The notes under the pieces: model-generated | Seen by the model: only the letters and a program-made list of their open reading frames with translations | Databases searched by the model: none | Told to the model about the DNA's origin: nothing | In this document: positions 26,301-40,000 of the stretch, piece after piece | How the letters are laid out: every line of letters starts with the position of its first letter | Numbering within the stretch: position 1 is the stretch's first letter | Program-made: the position numbers and the translations under genes | Origin: Schistosoma mansoni | Taxonomy: Eukaryota; Platyhelminthes; Trematoda; Strigeidida; Schistosomatidae | DNA length: 64,000 nucleotides | Reading direction: 5' to 3' | Assembly (NCBI RefSeq): GCF_000237925.1 | Contig: NW_017386061.1 | Coordinates: forward strand, 492,125 to 556,124

Positions 26301-27978
26301 GAATAAGTCAAAGCAGAAAAAGCTAAATTGGGATTCATCCAAATCGAATGTAGATAGTGTAACAGTAACAGTTTGAAAGACGATCCACGTACTTTACTAT
26401 CGACTAGCTGTAAATGAACTAATATCAATTTTACGTCGTATAAGTATTAAAAGCTTCAGTCAACATGAAACATGTTTTATCCATTAATTGACTGTAAATT
26501 ATTGAGGGCTAAGTGGTAATCAGTCAGCCATGACTTAAGTTTATATATATGATTTAAAGGTTGTAGGCCATGTTGGATAAAAGAAAACTAGCAACGTGTA
26601 TGATATACATTACTTTTCTCAATAAACGGCGTGATATAAGAATATCCCCTATATTTTCAAAAAATTAGTCAATATTAAAAAGCGGATAGACTTGATATCA
26701 ATTATACAGAAGAACAAGGTGACTGATAACTAGTAGTATTGTAATAAATATGGATTTTCTTTTCCTATCGTCTCCTCCCCTCCCATTTTATTTTACTCCT
26801 CATGATAAATATAGTATATATTATTTATTACCTTGTTTTTCCAACTTTATTTACTCTCCCGATTCTAAATATTAACCAGTGCGTATGCAAATTGAGTTCA
26901 TATTTTTTGAACCCAGTTTAAAACCTATAGAATAATAGTTGTTAGTTTTCTCAAAAATGCTACTCGTAGTTTGATTTGGCACAGATAAACAATAAAAATA
27001 ATAGTGACCAATCAATGAACAATAACAATTACCCATACACACACACACAAAAAAAAACGATACTTTTAAGGGATACGAAAGCAGTTGTTTAAATTAATCA
27101 ATTAAAAGAAACATAATGTACAAACATTTTCAAATTTTACTGATAGTTTATATTTTGGTGAATGTTAACATTAAACTCAGCTATTGTTAGAAAAACAAAT
27201 TTATCAGAATACAATGTTAGTTCGAAACTAATATTATCATTAAATTCATTCAGTATTGTTTGTTTGAATCTTCCCATCGATTTGTTAGGACTGCAAATGG
27301 TCTGAAGCAACTGGTTTGAAGCGAGGGTACTGGGTTCGAGTCTCAGAGTGAACATCAACTCTGAGATGCAGGTACATCCAGCTGACGAGTCCCAAATAGG
27401 ACGAAACGCGCGTCCTGGATTCCACTGCTAGCCACTATCCATCTCTGCTTAATATTATCATTGTTATTATCATGCTTACGGAAAGACCCGAAGGTATTTT
27501 GTCCGAGTCTTTGTACGGGAGATAAAGTGCATGTATATATAACACTCTGAATTAAGGAGAAACACCTCTTCCATATTCCTAGATTTCAAATAGTTTTCTT
27601 TTATAGCTGATATCAGTTCATGGTAAGAATAATCTAATTAGAAGTAGATCAAATGCGTTGTTTAGTTAATGCAAATTATCTTTGTACTATGATGCGATAA
27701 GACATACATAAGAAAAAAAAGAATGTACAAATTAAAATGATATGGTACGATTTTTTCAATTCATGATCAATTAGTGTTCAAAATAAATATCCCTATAGAT
27801 TAATGGAATCAAAGGCGTGTGCGCTACAGTAGTATATCATCACAAACGATGTGTAATTAATGAAATGTTTTGAAGTATTTAAAAATATATCCGAAACAAT
27901 AGTAGTTTTAACATCATCATCACCACCACCACCAACACCACCACCACCAACAACAACAACAACTACTACTACTACTAC

Positions 27979-28017
<39 letters not shown>

Positions 28018-31000
28018 ATATACACCGAGGTCACATGACAGGAAATCACTGTTATTATTATTATTATATGGACTTGCAATAAATATCGTATGATGATAAA
28101 GACGAAGGTTGTATGGTAAAAATGTGTAGGATTATATAAAATTCTAAGTAGTAGTAAAGAATTTAATGTGAAATATTATTTTCAATATTGATTTTCCTGT
28201 GTTGTTGTTGTTTGGTTAAAACGAAAAACTCACATATTTTTGAACTTGAAAAAAATTGGTCAAAATGAGGACGAGCTATAACGATTCTTAAAACAACTGA
28301 TTTATTTTGAATAACTTTTCAATAAAGAGTCAGTATAAATCAAAAGTATTTCATGATTAAAAAACCCACTAAAACTTGTAAGAAATTATTGTTTTTTTTT
28401 AGGATGTTTTTTGATTTTTCGAGGTTCATTATACGTTTTCTTGTCCTAATGTTGTAGATATAGTTTTACAGAAAATTCATCACTGCTTAAAAGATTATTA
28501 TTAGTAAATTTGTTGAAGGGTTACTAAGACTTATCGCAGTCATCGTCGCGGTGTTATGAAAACGTCAAGTGTGAAAATCGGCACCTATTTTAGCAATCCT
28601 ACTTGACCCACTTGCTTATTACACACATACAACTACTAGTAAAATTATTTCTTTGGAAGTTTACTATAAAAAGAGTAAATTGAAACGAAAACCGATTGAT
28701 TCACGTAGTGAGTAAGATCTATTTATACGAAAGTGAACACTTGTTACAGTTGTTAATGTCATTTTAGCCTATTACGACGAAAAGATTCCTTCCCAAAAAA
28801 TTTTAAAAGTTATGAGCATTATACAAACGTGCTTTTAACGCACATTTCGTGATGAAGGATAAAAGTTGTCTAGTCTTGAATTCCGCGCAGAACTTTGAAA
28901 AACACTTTCTTGATTATGATTGGCTTGTCCTTATGATGTTCTTCTATTGAACAAGGTTATCAACGTGGAGACATATATATGTGTATGATTCACTTACTCT
29001 GTACAGACTACTACGGTATGCTGAAAACTAACATCTCTCATGAATGAAACAATGCGCTACAGTTTATTATGGGTAGTAAAATGTCTTGTCAGTTACAGCA
29101 TTTCAGCTAACATATGGTAATTTCGCTTCCTTCAGTATCGGGAATCGGGCAGTAACAATTGACGTTACAATGTGTGTGGTCTTAAGTGGGGTGCATAATT
29201 TTGTGTTTGATAAACGAGTTAGACGAAAATTTAGGCAATGAATTTAGACGTGAGATTTGCATTAATTTAAAATTACGAACCCGTGTTAGCTTTGTGAGTC
29301 CAATCAAGAGGAAACTTCAAAATTTGTATAGTCCAAGTCTTTAACACAGTAAATGATATTTACGACTCCTCGCAACCCGGAGGTTAGAAATACAATTCAA
29401 GATATTACTAGTCAGTTATCAAGTATGAAAGTGATCTATCATAAAATTAACCTGCACTCAGCCTTCCGAATTCACGAGCACGGCCAAGGGTAGGGAGAGT
29501 TCGCACTTCTCTAAATGCTCTCAATCAATGTATGTCCACCTCCTTCTCGCGGAATGGGTTTATTTACGAGATTTAGAGGACGAAAAGCAAATGTCCGACA
29601 CTTTAAACGGGTTGGTGGACACGAAGGATCCATCTGGGTGAGTTGGAAAACCCTGATTACAAACCAATGGTGTACATGGGCTTAAGAATCCTGAGGGAAC
29701 AAATAATGTATGAACCTATTGTTGGTCACTGGCTACAATGGGACTGAATTTCCTTATGTTGCTCCACTGCATTGTAAATTAGGCCTCCGTGTCAAAGTGC
29801 CAGTGAGTAGCCCCTAAAAATCCACCTTATTAGGTTTGGGAACCCAGGCAGTACCCTAGCCACACACAAACGGTAACTGCTTGTGTGACGCATATATATT
29901 TTAATGCCTTTTTGAACCAATGTTTATGTGTTTAAATAAATAAATGATTAAGCATGTGTTCAAGCATCAAATGAGCTAACACAATGTTAATGACTGCTAG
30001 CAAACATCAAACGTAGGTCAAAAATATTTCTCTGCATTATCATGTAAACAATATCAACTTATCAAGTATAGTAATCATGTTGAAACTAACGGCACTGTAG
30101 ATTATTTTAAGCATTAGTATTCATCAACTAATTAGTTCATAGATAAGTAAATAAAACTGGATTAACAAACAAATATATCGTGTAACACAGATACAACTTT
30201 ATGAAATAAGATATATTATTTAAACAAATTAAATAGTTACTCTTAAATTATTGATAATCTAAAAAAAAGACTACTTATTTTAGTAATTTTAAAAGAACAA
30301 AAAAATGACTATTGTGAATCGAGAAGTCGGTATTGAAGTCAGTTAGTCAAACGAATGAAACAACTAACAGCTCTAAAAGAAAGATGCAACATTCTAACTA
30401 CAATTTATTCAATAAAGTAGACTAAACATTGAGGCTAATCAATTAAGCCTCTTTCATAATAAAATTCACTATTCGATAATTTTTTTCATTGAAAGCAATA
30501 TGAGTAAATACTAACATTAAATAGAAATAATTACGCGAAAACGATGAGAGAAAAAAGAAAACGTTTATTGGGATGATAAAAATAAACAGGAAAGTGAATT
30601 AAAACTTCTTTTATCAAAATTTATATTCATAAAAGATACTCCATTCTTTTGGCATCTATATCAAAACTCTAGTTTTATTTATTTATTTAAACACATAAAC
30701 ATCGGTACAAAAAGGAAAAAATGTACATGTGCCGCACAAACCGATTGTTTTGTATGAGGACTGGAATACTATACTGTCCGGGTGCCCAAAACCAAGTAGG
30801 TGGTTTTCTTACGGAGCTGAATCCTGAGTCTTTGACCTACAGGTCCTATCGACAAATCAGTGGAACAATGTAAGGAGATGCAGTCCCGTTGTAGCCAGTG
30901 ATCAATAATAGGTTCATACGTTATTTGTTCCCTCAGGATTCTAAAGCCCATGTACACCATTGGTTTGTAATCAGGGTTTTCCAACTCACCCAGATGGATC

Positions 31001-34000
31001 CTTCGTGTCCACCAACCCGTTTAAAGTGTCGGACATTTGCTTTTCGTCCTCTAAATCTCGCAAACAAACCCCTTACATGATAAGGCCGTGAGTAGGACTT
31101 ATCTGGCAGTGGGTATATAGTAGTTGAGAGCGTCTCGAGAGGAAGTGTGGACTCTCCTCACTCTCAGCCGTATCAGGGCATATGTTGTCTGTGCACTACT
31201 ATCTCACATACATACACACTTACCCAACAAGAAAACGATCGGATAGGCAATTAATTCTTGAAATGTCAAACCGAAAAAATAGTTACTTCCAGAATATTAT
31301 CAATAATGGAATAGAAACGAATAACGTCGATATTTATCATACACACTAAATTAAATTAGTTGATAGTTAAACTGTGACTTGATCGAGACTTTGCAGTAAG
31401 TCAATGATATTGTTCTGGTATGTCTATCAATAATATATCAAAAGAAAAAAATAGGTACAATCAGCGATAAATGCATTGAAACACTTACACGATTTGAAAA
31501 TGACTTTGATTTATTCAAATTAGGTACAGCATTACCAGTACGATCACGACTTTCAACTTCCCAAAATGGTATACGTCGATATAATTCCCATTCATACAAT
31601 GTAACTTGTTCAGCTAATTTGAAAGGATGAATCTATTAAAAACAAAAGTGAATAGACAGTAATTAACAAAAAAACACAAACAGACACTTAAAGAAAATAT
31701 ATGATTAAGACAAATAGAAAGGAAGACAAATAAAATTAATGAATTTACCATAGACCTAAATAATGAGTAGTCTTATTCAGAGTTTTCATCAAGCGCTAGC
31801 ATTCATATAAATCCTACCAACCCTGATTACCTGTACTATTAGTTAAGCCAACTTTTGGGCTGTAAACAAGTTCAAATGACCCAATCCAGAAAACAAACAT
31901 CAGCCTTCGCTATATGAGCCGTATATTTCAGATATACGTAGTTTATATACAAGCAAATCAGAACACATCACATAATAAAATAAAAAAAACTTATTATTAT
32001 ACGAAATAACGCCGAAAGTGGTTATGGGTATAGGAGATAGTAACTAATAGATTGAGAATAAGTTAAGAGTGGTAAATCATATGACGGTAGCCAATAGGTC
32101 AAATGAAAGCTAATGATAAAAGGTATATAGATATTATAATAGTTACTTAATAATTATCCAATGAGAATATATGTAATCATAGTCCATAAATAATTCCTAG
32201 CAGTTACCATTCATTTATTCTTCGTTCGGATATAACTAGAATTCTAGAAACTGTCAGGTGGCTCAATGCCATAAACGATCGGTTCCAAGACATATTAAAT
32301 TTGAAAATGCAGAACTGCCATTCAGTTAAGTAGTAATATCTATTCATCATATGATAATAAGTTTACCTCAACGATAATAAAATGGATTGTAACTTTTTGC
32401 TGAATTATATTAAAATGGGAAGTAATCAAAGAAAATAACACACAAACTAGAAACTCACATTATTTAAGGTTATACGATTAACAAAATTTCTTAATTGATT
32501 TGATTCGATTGATGATACAGATGTTGGGTCAGACGATGATAATAGTGACAACAATTCCGCATTATCTTTACTTGTTTCCATAGTCCTTATTGTTGTTGTC
32601 GTCATTGCTTCAGGATATTGTGTTGAAATTGGAGGATTTTGTAAATAATGTTTAATACGTTCAACCGATGAAATTAAATGTCTAGCTTGTATACTCGATA
32701 AAAAATCTAACAGTTTCTGACGTAATCGAGGATTAGGAGCAAAATCATTCTGATAATAGCGTGCATTACGAACCCAACGGGATAGGAACATTATCACTCT
32801 GGAAATAAAATCAGGATTGAGAGAGAGAAAAAACTAAAATTATTATGATTGATAAACTGTAAACGTTGTCATTGATCGATTTCTAAAATAGCAGATTATG
32901 CTAAAAGTTACTTATTGCCTGAATGAGTATAAGCCTATAGTACGCTAAGCAAGTTGAATGGAGATTCCCCTAAGAACTAAGGTCGTACATAAAGTGGTTT
33001 TTTTAAAGCGGAACAAATAAACACAGATGACTGCCATAGCGCGTACAGTCAGCAGTAAGACTCCGCTGTTGGCAAATCATCCTAATAAAGGCCTGGTTGG
33101 AATGTTAGAATGGGTAATCCCGACCATTATTGAAGGTAGGGGACTCATACAGTATAATTACTAAATTTTCATCATTGCATGGGTAAATTAAATTTCCCTA
33201 CCTGGTAGTATTTCTAACTCAATTACACAATAAAGATAACAGAAATATTGCAAAAGGAATCAACTGGGCCAGTATGTAGAACGCCAGAGTTAGTTGTAGT
33301 AGAAATAATGTCCCAGGTAAAAAATAATAATAATATGAAGCATCAAAGGACTAACAAACAGCATGCATTAAAGAGCAATCATACAGCTGTCATCGAATAA
33401 ATCCAAGAAAATAGATGATACATAGTTAAATTTCTTACGAAAATAATTTAATAATGGCCTCATATATAACAATGGGATAGAAATTATCCCATATGTAAAA
33501 AACATATTACTTTTAAAATTTTACCTGGATTGAATACGCTTTTTATATCCTGAGCGAAATCTTTTCAACATATGCTGTGCCGGAGATTCCAATTGACCCT
33601 GCTCTACTTCAATATTCCATTCTTCAGGTAAAAATTCCGGATCAGGTATACGAAACCTTTCAATGAGTAAATCTAACAACTCATCTGATGTAGTGACACG
33701 TCTATAAACCAGTAAGAAACAATTTACTAAACGTGTATCAAAATAAGTTGGATAGGTGAGTCGTTCAATTAGTTTATCTAATGTAGCCATACGTATTTGT
33801 GGTGGAAAACTGGATGAATGAGAAAAGCGTTGATTAGTGTGCATATTGACAATTTCAGTAGACCGATTAGGGGATTGCGATGATTGTCGTTGAAAAGCAT
33901 AATCACGCAAAGACTTTATTGCATTGGTACGACCATTTGTAAGAGTTTGGTTGTGATTATTATTATAACAATCATTAGATGATCCATGACTGGTCAGTGT

Positions 34001-37000
34001 TAGTGTACTCGATGAACCACTGTCACTCAACATTGACATCATAACCTTAGTATTGTCTTGCTTTTTATGGCTTTCAGATATTATCTCTTCATTGCGATCA
34101 TCACTACGTTCAGTGCCGGTAAAATTACTATTATGAGTGGTAGTAGAATTTTCAATATTTGATGATAATGATGTAATTGTTATCGGTGAAGATTGCGATG
34201 ATAGACCAATTCCTAATGAAAGAGGTGAAGAATTAACAACAATACTAGAAGACGTTAAAGAATGTGATCCTATCAATACTCCATCATCATCTTCATCAAC
34301 ACCGCCATCATCATCTTTTTCTTCTGCTTCTTCCACTTCCCTTTCACCATCTGGACTGGTATCACCTGTTGTACGTAAATAACTAGTTGATTCGTTGAAA
34401 CAACGTATTTTACCAGAATCAAAATGATTTGTTACATCAGCTGATTGAATTATAGACTGTTGTTCATGTGAATATTGTTCCTGTTGATTCGTAATGGAAC
34501 TATTTTTATGAGGATATAACATAGATGTTGGCATATTTGTTTCAAATATAATATTGTCCATGCTATCAGGTTGACTAAATCTAGTCGTGAAACACAATTG
34601 AAAAAAAAGTGTATATGAGTGGGAAAAATCGAATAGTTCTAATGTCTAATTTGGAAAATTCGATCGATTCGAAATTATATTTATTCAACTGAGAGAGAGA
34701 GAGTTCGAACCACGTAGTGAGTAAATATAACTAGTACAAATATTATAGACTTAATAAAATTCAATCAGTAATTCATCTAGCAGGTATGTGTTTCTGTAGT
34801 TTACTTGAATTGCATAAATTGTGCGAAGGCTATTGATATTACCGGGCTATGAATAAATAAGGTATTTAGCCTTGACCGGAATGAATGCTTATTTAATTAC
34901 AGTTTGAATTATCAGCTTCCTAAAGTGAATATAGTATTTTGGAAATCAGTTGTGTATTTTAATAGCAGCTCTTTACTATGAATTGAGAAGTGAACCAACT
35001 GATATTCAAAGGTAATCAAATCATACATGAAATCAAACAAAGATTAAAGATAGCTTCAGAAATACATTTCTTTCTCGTAAACTTGTTTTCATTGCACATA
35101 ACACAATGTTCAATAACACAAACGAAGATAGACAAAAGTATCCGCCACATGTGACCCTTCAAATCACTACAACAACTGACATATTCTTGCAAACTCACGC
35201 ACATTGAAGGAACAGGAGGACGGATATGTACGCGTTTTGTTGAACATATTTCAAAGAACATATGCTTTGAAAGACAAAATATTTTTCACAGTTTTATAAG
35301 CATGACATCTAACTAAGATGAGACATAAAGTAGATAAACTCCGCCTATAACCCCTCCGGGGGCTACTGCCAGTCCCAAGCCCGGATAAAGGAGTGTTGGG
35401 CATGGTCTCAGCGGCCTTATGTCGTAGAAAACTAACTCGCTAAAATAACGCTAACCAGAAAAAATTATTCAAATCACTGAAGCTCTGCTCTGGGAGTCAG
35501 AAAGTTTTCATCTAGAAGAGTTATGACGCCTCAAAGTGAAAGCTAAGTTCCTTCGAAAGACAGGAGGCTGATGCCACTTCTGACAATCAGAGCAACCATT
35601 TATTTAGGTATATGGAATGCTCGTACGATGTGGGAGACTGGAAGAGTCATCGAAGTTGCTGCAGGAACGAGGAGGTACTTCGAATCAGTGAAACATATTG
35701 GACACAAGTCGGACAACAAAGACTAGCTTCAAGGGAGCTTCTGTTATACTCTGGCCATGAAGAAGAAAATGCATCACATACACAGGGAGTCGCATTGATA
35801 CTATCCAAACAATCTCTCATGGACCAAGGATCATCAAAGCCTCCTTCAAAACAAAGAAAGAGGGAATGGCAATAAACGCCATCCAATGCTATGCGCCTAC
35901 TAACGACTGCAATAAAGAGTTTAAAGGTCAATTCTACGTCGAGAATGGCCCAAAAAAAGATTTGACCATTCTGATGAGAGATTTAAATACCAAGGTTGGA
36001 ATGGAAAACACCGGATATGAAGACATCATGGAATTACATGGACTAGGAGAAAGGAACGAAAATGGTGAGAGATTTGCAAACTTATGTGCATTCAATAAAC
36101 TGGTCATAGACGGCACAATATCTCCACAAAATCGCATTCACAAAACCACATGGACTTAACCGGATCACACTACGCAGAACCAAATCGGCCATATCTGCAT
36201 CAACAAAAAGTCCAGAAGGACGATGGAGGATGTGGGAACCAGGAGAGGAGCTGATATAGCATCCGATCATCATTTGCTAGTCGCCAAGATGAAATTAAAA
36301 CTTAAGAATGACTGGAAAATGGGTGAGACAACATCACAAAAGTTTAATACAACTTTTCTTCGGGATACTGAAAAACTCAACAAATTCAAAATAGCCCTCA
36401 GCAACAGGTTCCAGGCCCTTCATGATCTACTCAATGGAGAGGGAACTACCATAGAGAGCAACTGGAAAGGTATCAAGGAGGCAATCGTTTCAACAGGTCA
36501 GGAGGTTCTGGGCCTAAAGAAGCATCATCACAAGGAATGAACCACTGTTGGTACACTGGATAAGATTGAAGAAATGAGGAACAAGAAAGTAGCAATCAAT
36601 ACCAGCCGAACAAGTGCAGAAAAAGCCAAGGCACAAGCCGAATACACAAAAGTAAACAAGCAAGTGAAGAGGAGCATCAGAACCGATAAACGTAAATATG
36701 TGGAAGATTTAGCAATGACAGCGGAAAAGGCTGCAAGAGAGGGAAACATGAGACAACTGTATGATACAACTAAGAAACTCACTGGAAACTACCGTCAACT
36801 AGAACGACCAGTGAAAAGAAAGGAAGGCACGGTAATCACCAACATTGAAGAACAACGGAACAGGTGGGTAGAACACTTCAAAGAACTCTTGAATAGACCA
36901 GCTCCACTGAACCCACTCAACATCGAAGCAGCACCCACGATGTTGGCCCACCAACAATTGAACAGATCAGAATGGCCATTAGACAAATCAAGGACGGCAA

Positions 37001-40000
37001 AGCAGCAGGATCAGATAACAATCAAGCACAGACACTGAAAGCAGATGTAGCAGAAACTGCAGAGATACTCCACATTCTCTTCAGCAAGATTTGGGATGAA
37101 GAACAAGTACCAACAGACTGGAAAGAAGGACTTCTGATCAAAATACCAAAGAAAGGCGATCTCAGCAAGTGTGATAACTACAGGGCATCACTCTTCTCTC
37201 AATACCAGGAAAAGTCTTCGACAGGATGTTGTGAAACAGAATGAAGGATTCCGTGGACGCCAAACTTCGAGATCAATAGTTTGGATTCCGTAAGGATCGA
37301 TCGTGTACAGACCGAATCGCAACTCTACGGATCATTGTGGAATAATCAATCAAATGGAATTCATCACTCTATATTAACTTCATTGACTACGAGAAAGCGT
37401 TCGATAGCGTGCACAGGACAACACTATGGAAGCTTCTTCGACACTACGGCATGTCTGAGAAGATAGTCAATATCATATGGAATTCCTATGATGGATTTAA
37501 CTGCAAAATCGTGCATGGAGGACAGATCACTGACTTGTTTAAAGTAAAGATCGGTATCAGGCAAGGTTGATTACTCTCACCCTTTCTCTTTCTCCTTGTG
37601 GTCGACTGGATTGTGGAGACGTCAACATCTGGAGGGAAGCACGGGATACAGTGGACAGCTAGGATGCAGCTGGACGATTTAGACTTCGAAGATGATCTGG
37701 CTCATTTGTCACACACGCAACAGTAAGTCTCAATATAAACAAAGGGAAAAGCAAAACTCTCCAATACAACACAACATGCACCGACCAAATCACACTTGAC
37801 GGAGAAGCTTTGGAGGATGTAAAAACTTTTACATATCTGGGCAGCATCATGGATGAACACGGTGGATGTGATGCAGATATGAAGACGCGGATCGGCAAAG
37901 CAGGAGCAGCATATTTACAATCGAAGAACATCTGGGACTCAAAACAATTGTCAGCCAACACCAAGATCAGAATTTTCAATACAAATGTCAAGACAGTTCT
38001 ACTATATGGGGTAGAAACCTGGAGAACTACGAAAGCCATCATCCAGAAGATACATATGTTTATTAACAGTTGTCTACACAAAATACTTCGGATCCGTTGG
38101 ACAGACACTATCAGCGACAACCTACTGTGGGAGATAGAACTAGAAAGGAAGGCCCAGGAAAGAGTGGGTTGGAGAATGATGGTCGGCGTCCTGTGATCCA
38201 TTGGGAGTAACAGGCGTCAGTAAGTAATTAAGTATACAGTAGATGGAATGAAAGCATTCAAAATAATCGAAAGTCAATCTAATTCTGCATTATTGAAATT
38301 TGAGCAAACCCTAACAAGTAGGTTTAAACCTGAACCCGGTACCTCGAATATAGTCAGCAATTAACCTTTATCTGCGTTGATCACAAAAAAAATTGGACCT
38401 ATTTACACTAGTTTATTATTCAGTTAACTATAATGATAATCTAGTAAGTTTAGTTCATAGGCTTTTTCTCTTTACTTTTCAGATTTTTGCTACATTACGT
38501 AATGAAAATTATTTTAAAATATTCTAGCGCTGTCACATCTAGAATTTATAAAACTCTGTCTAAAAACTTAATCCTAAATTACATTTATATTCTGTACACA
38601 TAATTCATTATCAGTACAGGGTTGTAGAGAATGTTGAGTTTTTAAGTGAGATCATGATCCTATCAATGTCAGACCACCATTGGAAACGTAGAAGCAGGAC
38701 CGGGGGTCTTGTGTACAAATTCTGCGTGCGGGATCGTGGATGCGCACTGCTGAGGAGTACCATTCTATGATTAAACGGCCGTCCAATGCATCCAGGTTCT
38801 GAGTAATGGTCTAACATTGATCGGTTCGTGATCTCAATGAACATTATTTATTATTGGATACTTTCTTTCCAAATTTTAAATTATGTTATGAATTGAAACC
38901 TACCCAAATTTATTAGTTTATATATAGCGAAAGAGAAAGTAACTAATTATAGTGGATAGAATTTATCCCACGATCAATTTCATTACGGCTCTACGTAAAT
39001 TTATGAAGCCAACCGACATAATATAATTCAGCTAAGCTATTTGTAAAATTTAAGATTCTTGACTTTAGAGAAGTGAATTTTTATCATGGGGTATTTATGA
39101 AATATCAGAAAAGGCAATGGAGTAAACGTTAAACACTGACTAAATTACAACTCAGCGGTATACTCTTAATAATGAAAAACATCCTTTACTTTTCAAAATA
39201 CATCCGATCTACTAATTATAAGTATAGGGTTGCGAAGATTGTTGAGTTTCATTGAAATCATTAAATGGTCAATGTTTCCAGATTTTTAATGCTGGTCTAA
39301 CATTGAACGGTTCATAATTTCAATGAAATCTACCAATGTGTAAACATTATTATCAATGAATTCAGCTCATACAATTGAGTTAAAAAAATGATAAACAGGG
39401 CACTTAGCTATGTGCAACAAAAGTTTGAAACATAAAAAAAATAAACTATTAGGTAGAAACATTTAATAAAGAGTATTTCAAACGCATTGCAAGTTCTACG
39501 TGTGTTTATTGATGTGAATAAACTACTTCTCTTAAATAAGTAAACCTTATATCAAAGGAACCACAGAGATCTACCTTATAAAATATAGCTAATTTACAAA
39601 GAAAATCCAGAATTTTAAATGCAAACAGTTTGAAATAACCTACGATGTATGCAGAGAGGGATTGTGTGTGTGTGTGTGTGTGTACCGACCCTAAATATTT
39701 CAACAACAGCTTCACAGTTGTATAAAATACACGGTAATAAATCAAAATATCCAAAAAAAACCAGGAATCTACAATCTAACTCTAGTTAGGATACGTTAGG
39801 AAAACCTCGGGTTATCTAGTTTTTAGATGAACAAACAAAGAAATTATATTCTGGAAATATTTATTTATCGATTTATTTATTTGGAAACAAACACTGGTAC
39901 AAGTGGGCACCGAATATATATGCGCCATACAAAAATAATGAAGTCAGTAGTAGCTATTATTGATTTGTATGAGGACTGTGATACTGCTTGAGTGCCCAAA

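Noticed and set aside
27860-28093. Protein-coding ORF rich in Pro, Thr and Asn
   Set aside because: It is the translation of a compound trinucleotide microsatellite.
34137-34382. Plus-strand ORF
   Set aside because: Antisense shadow of the Ser/Asp-rich SOS exon i.
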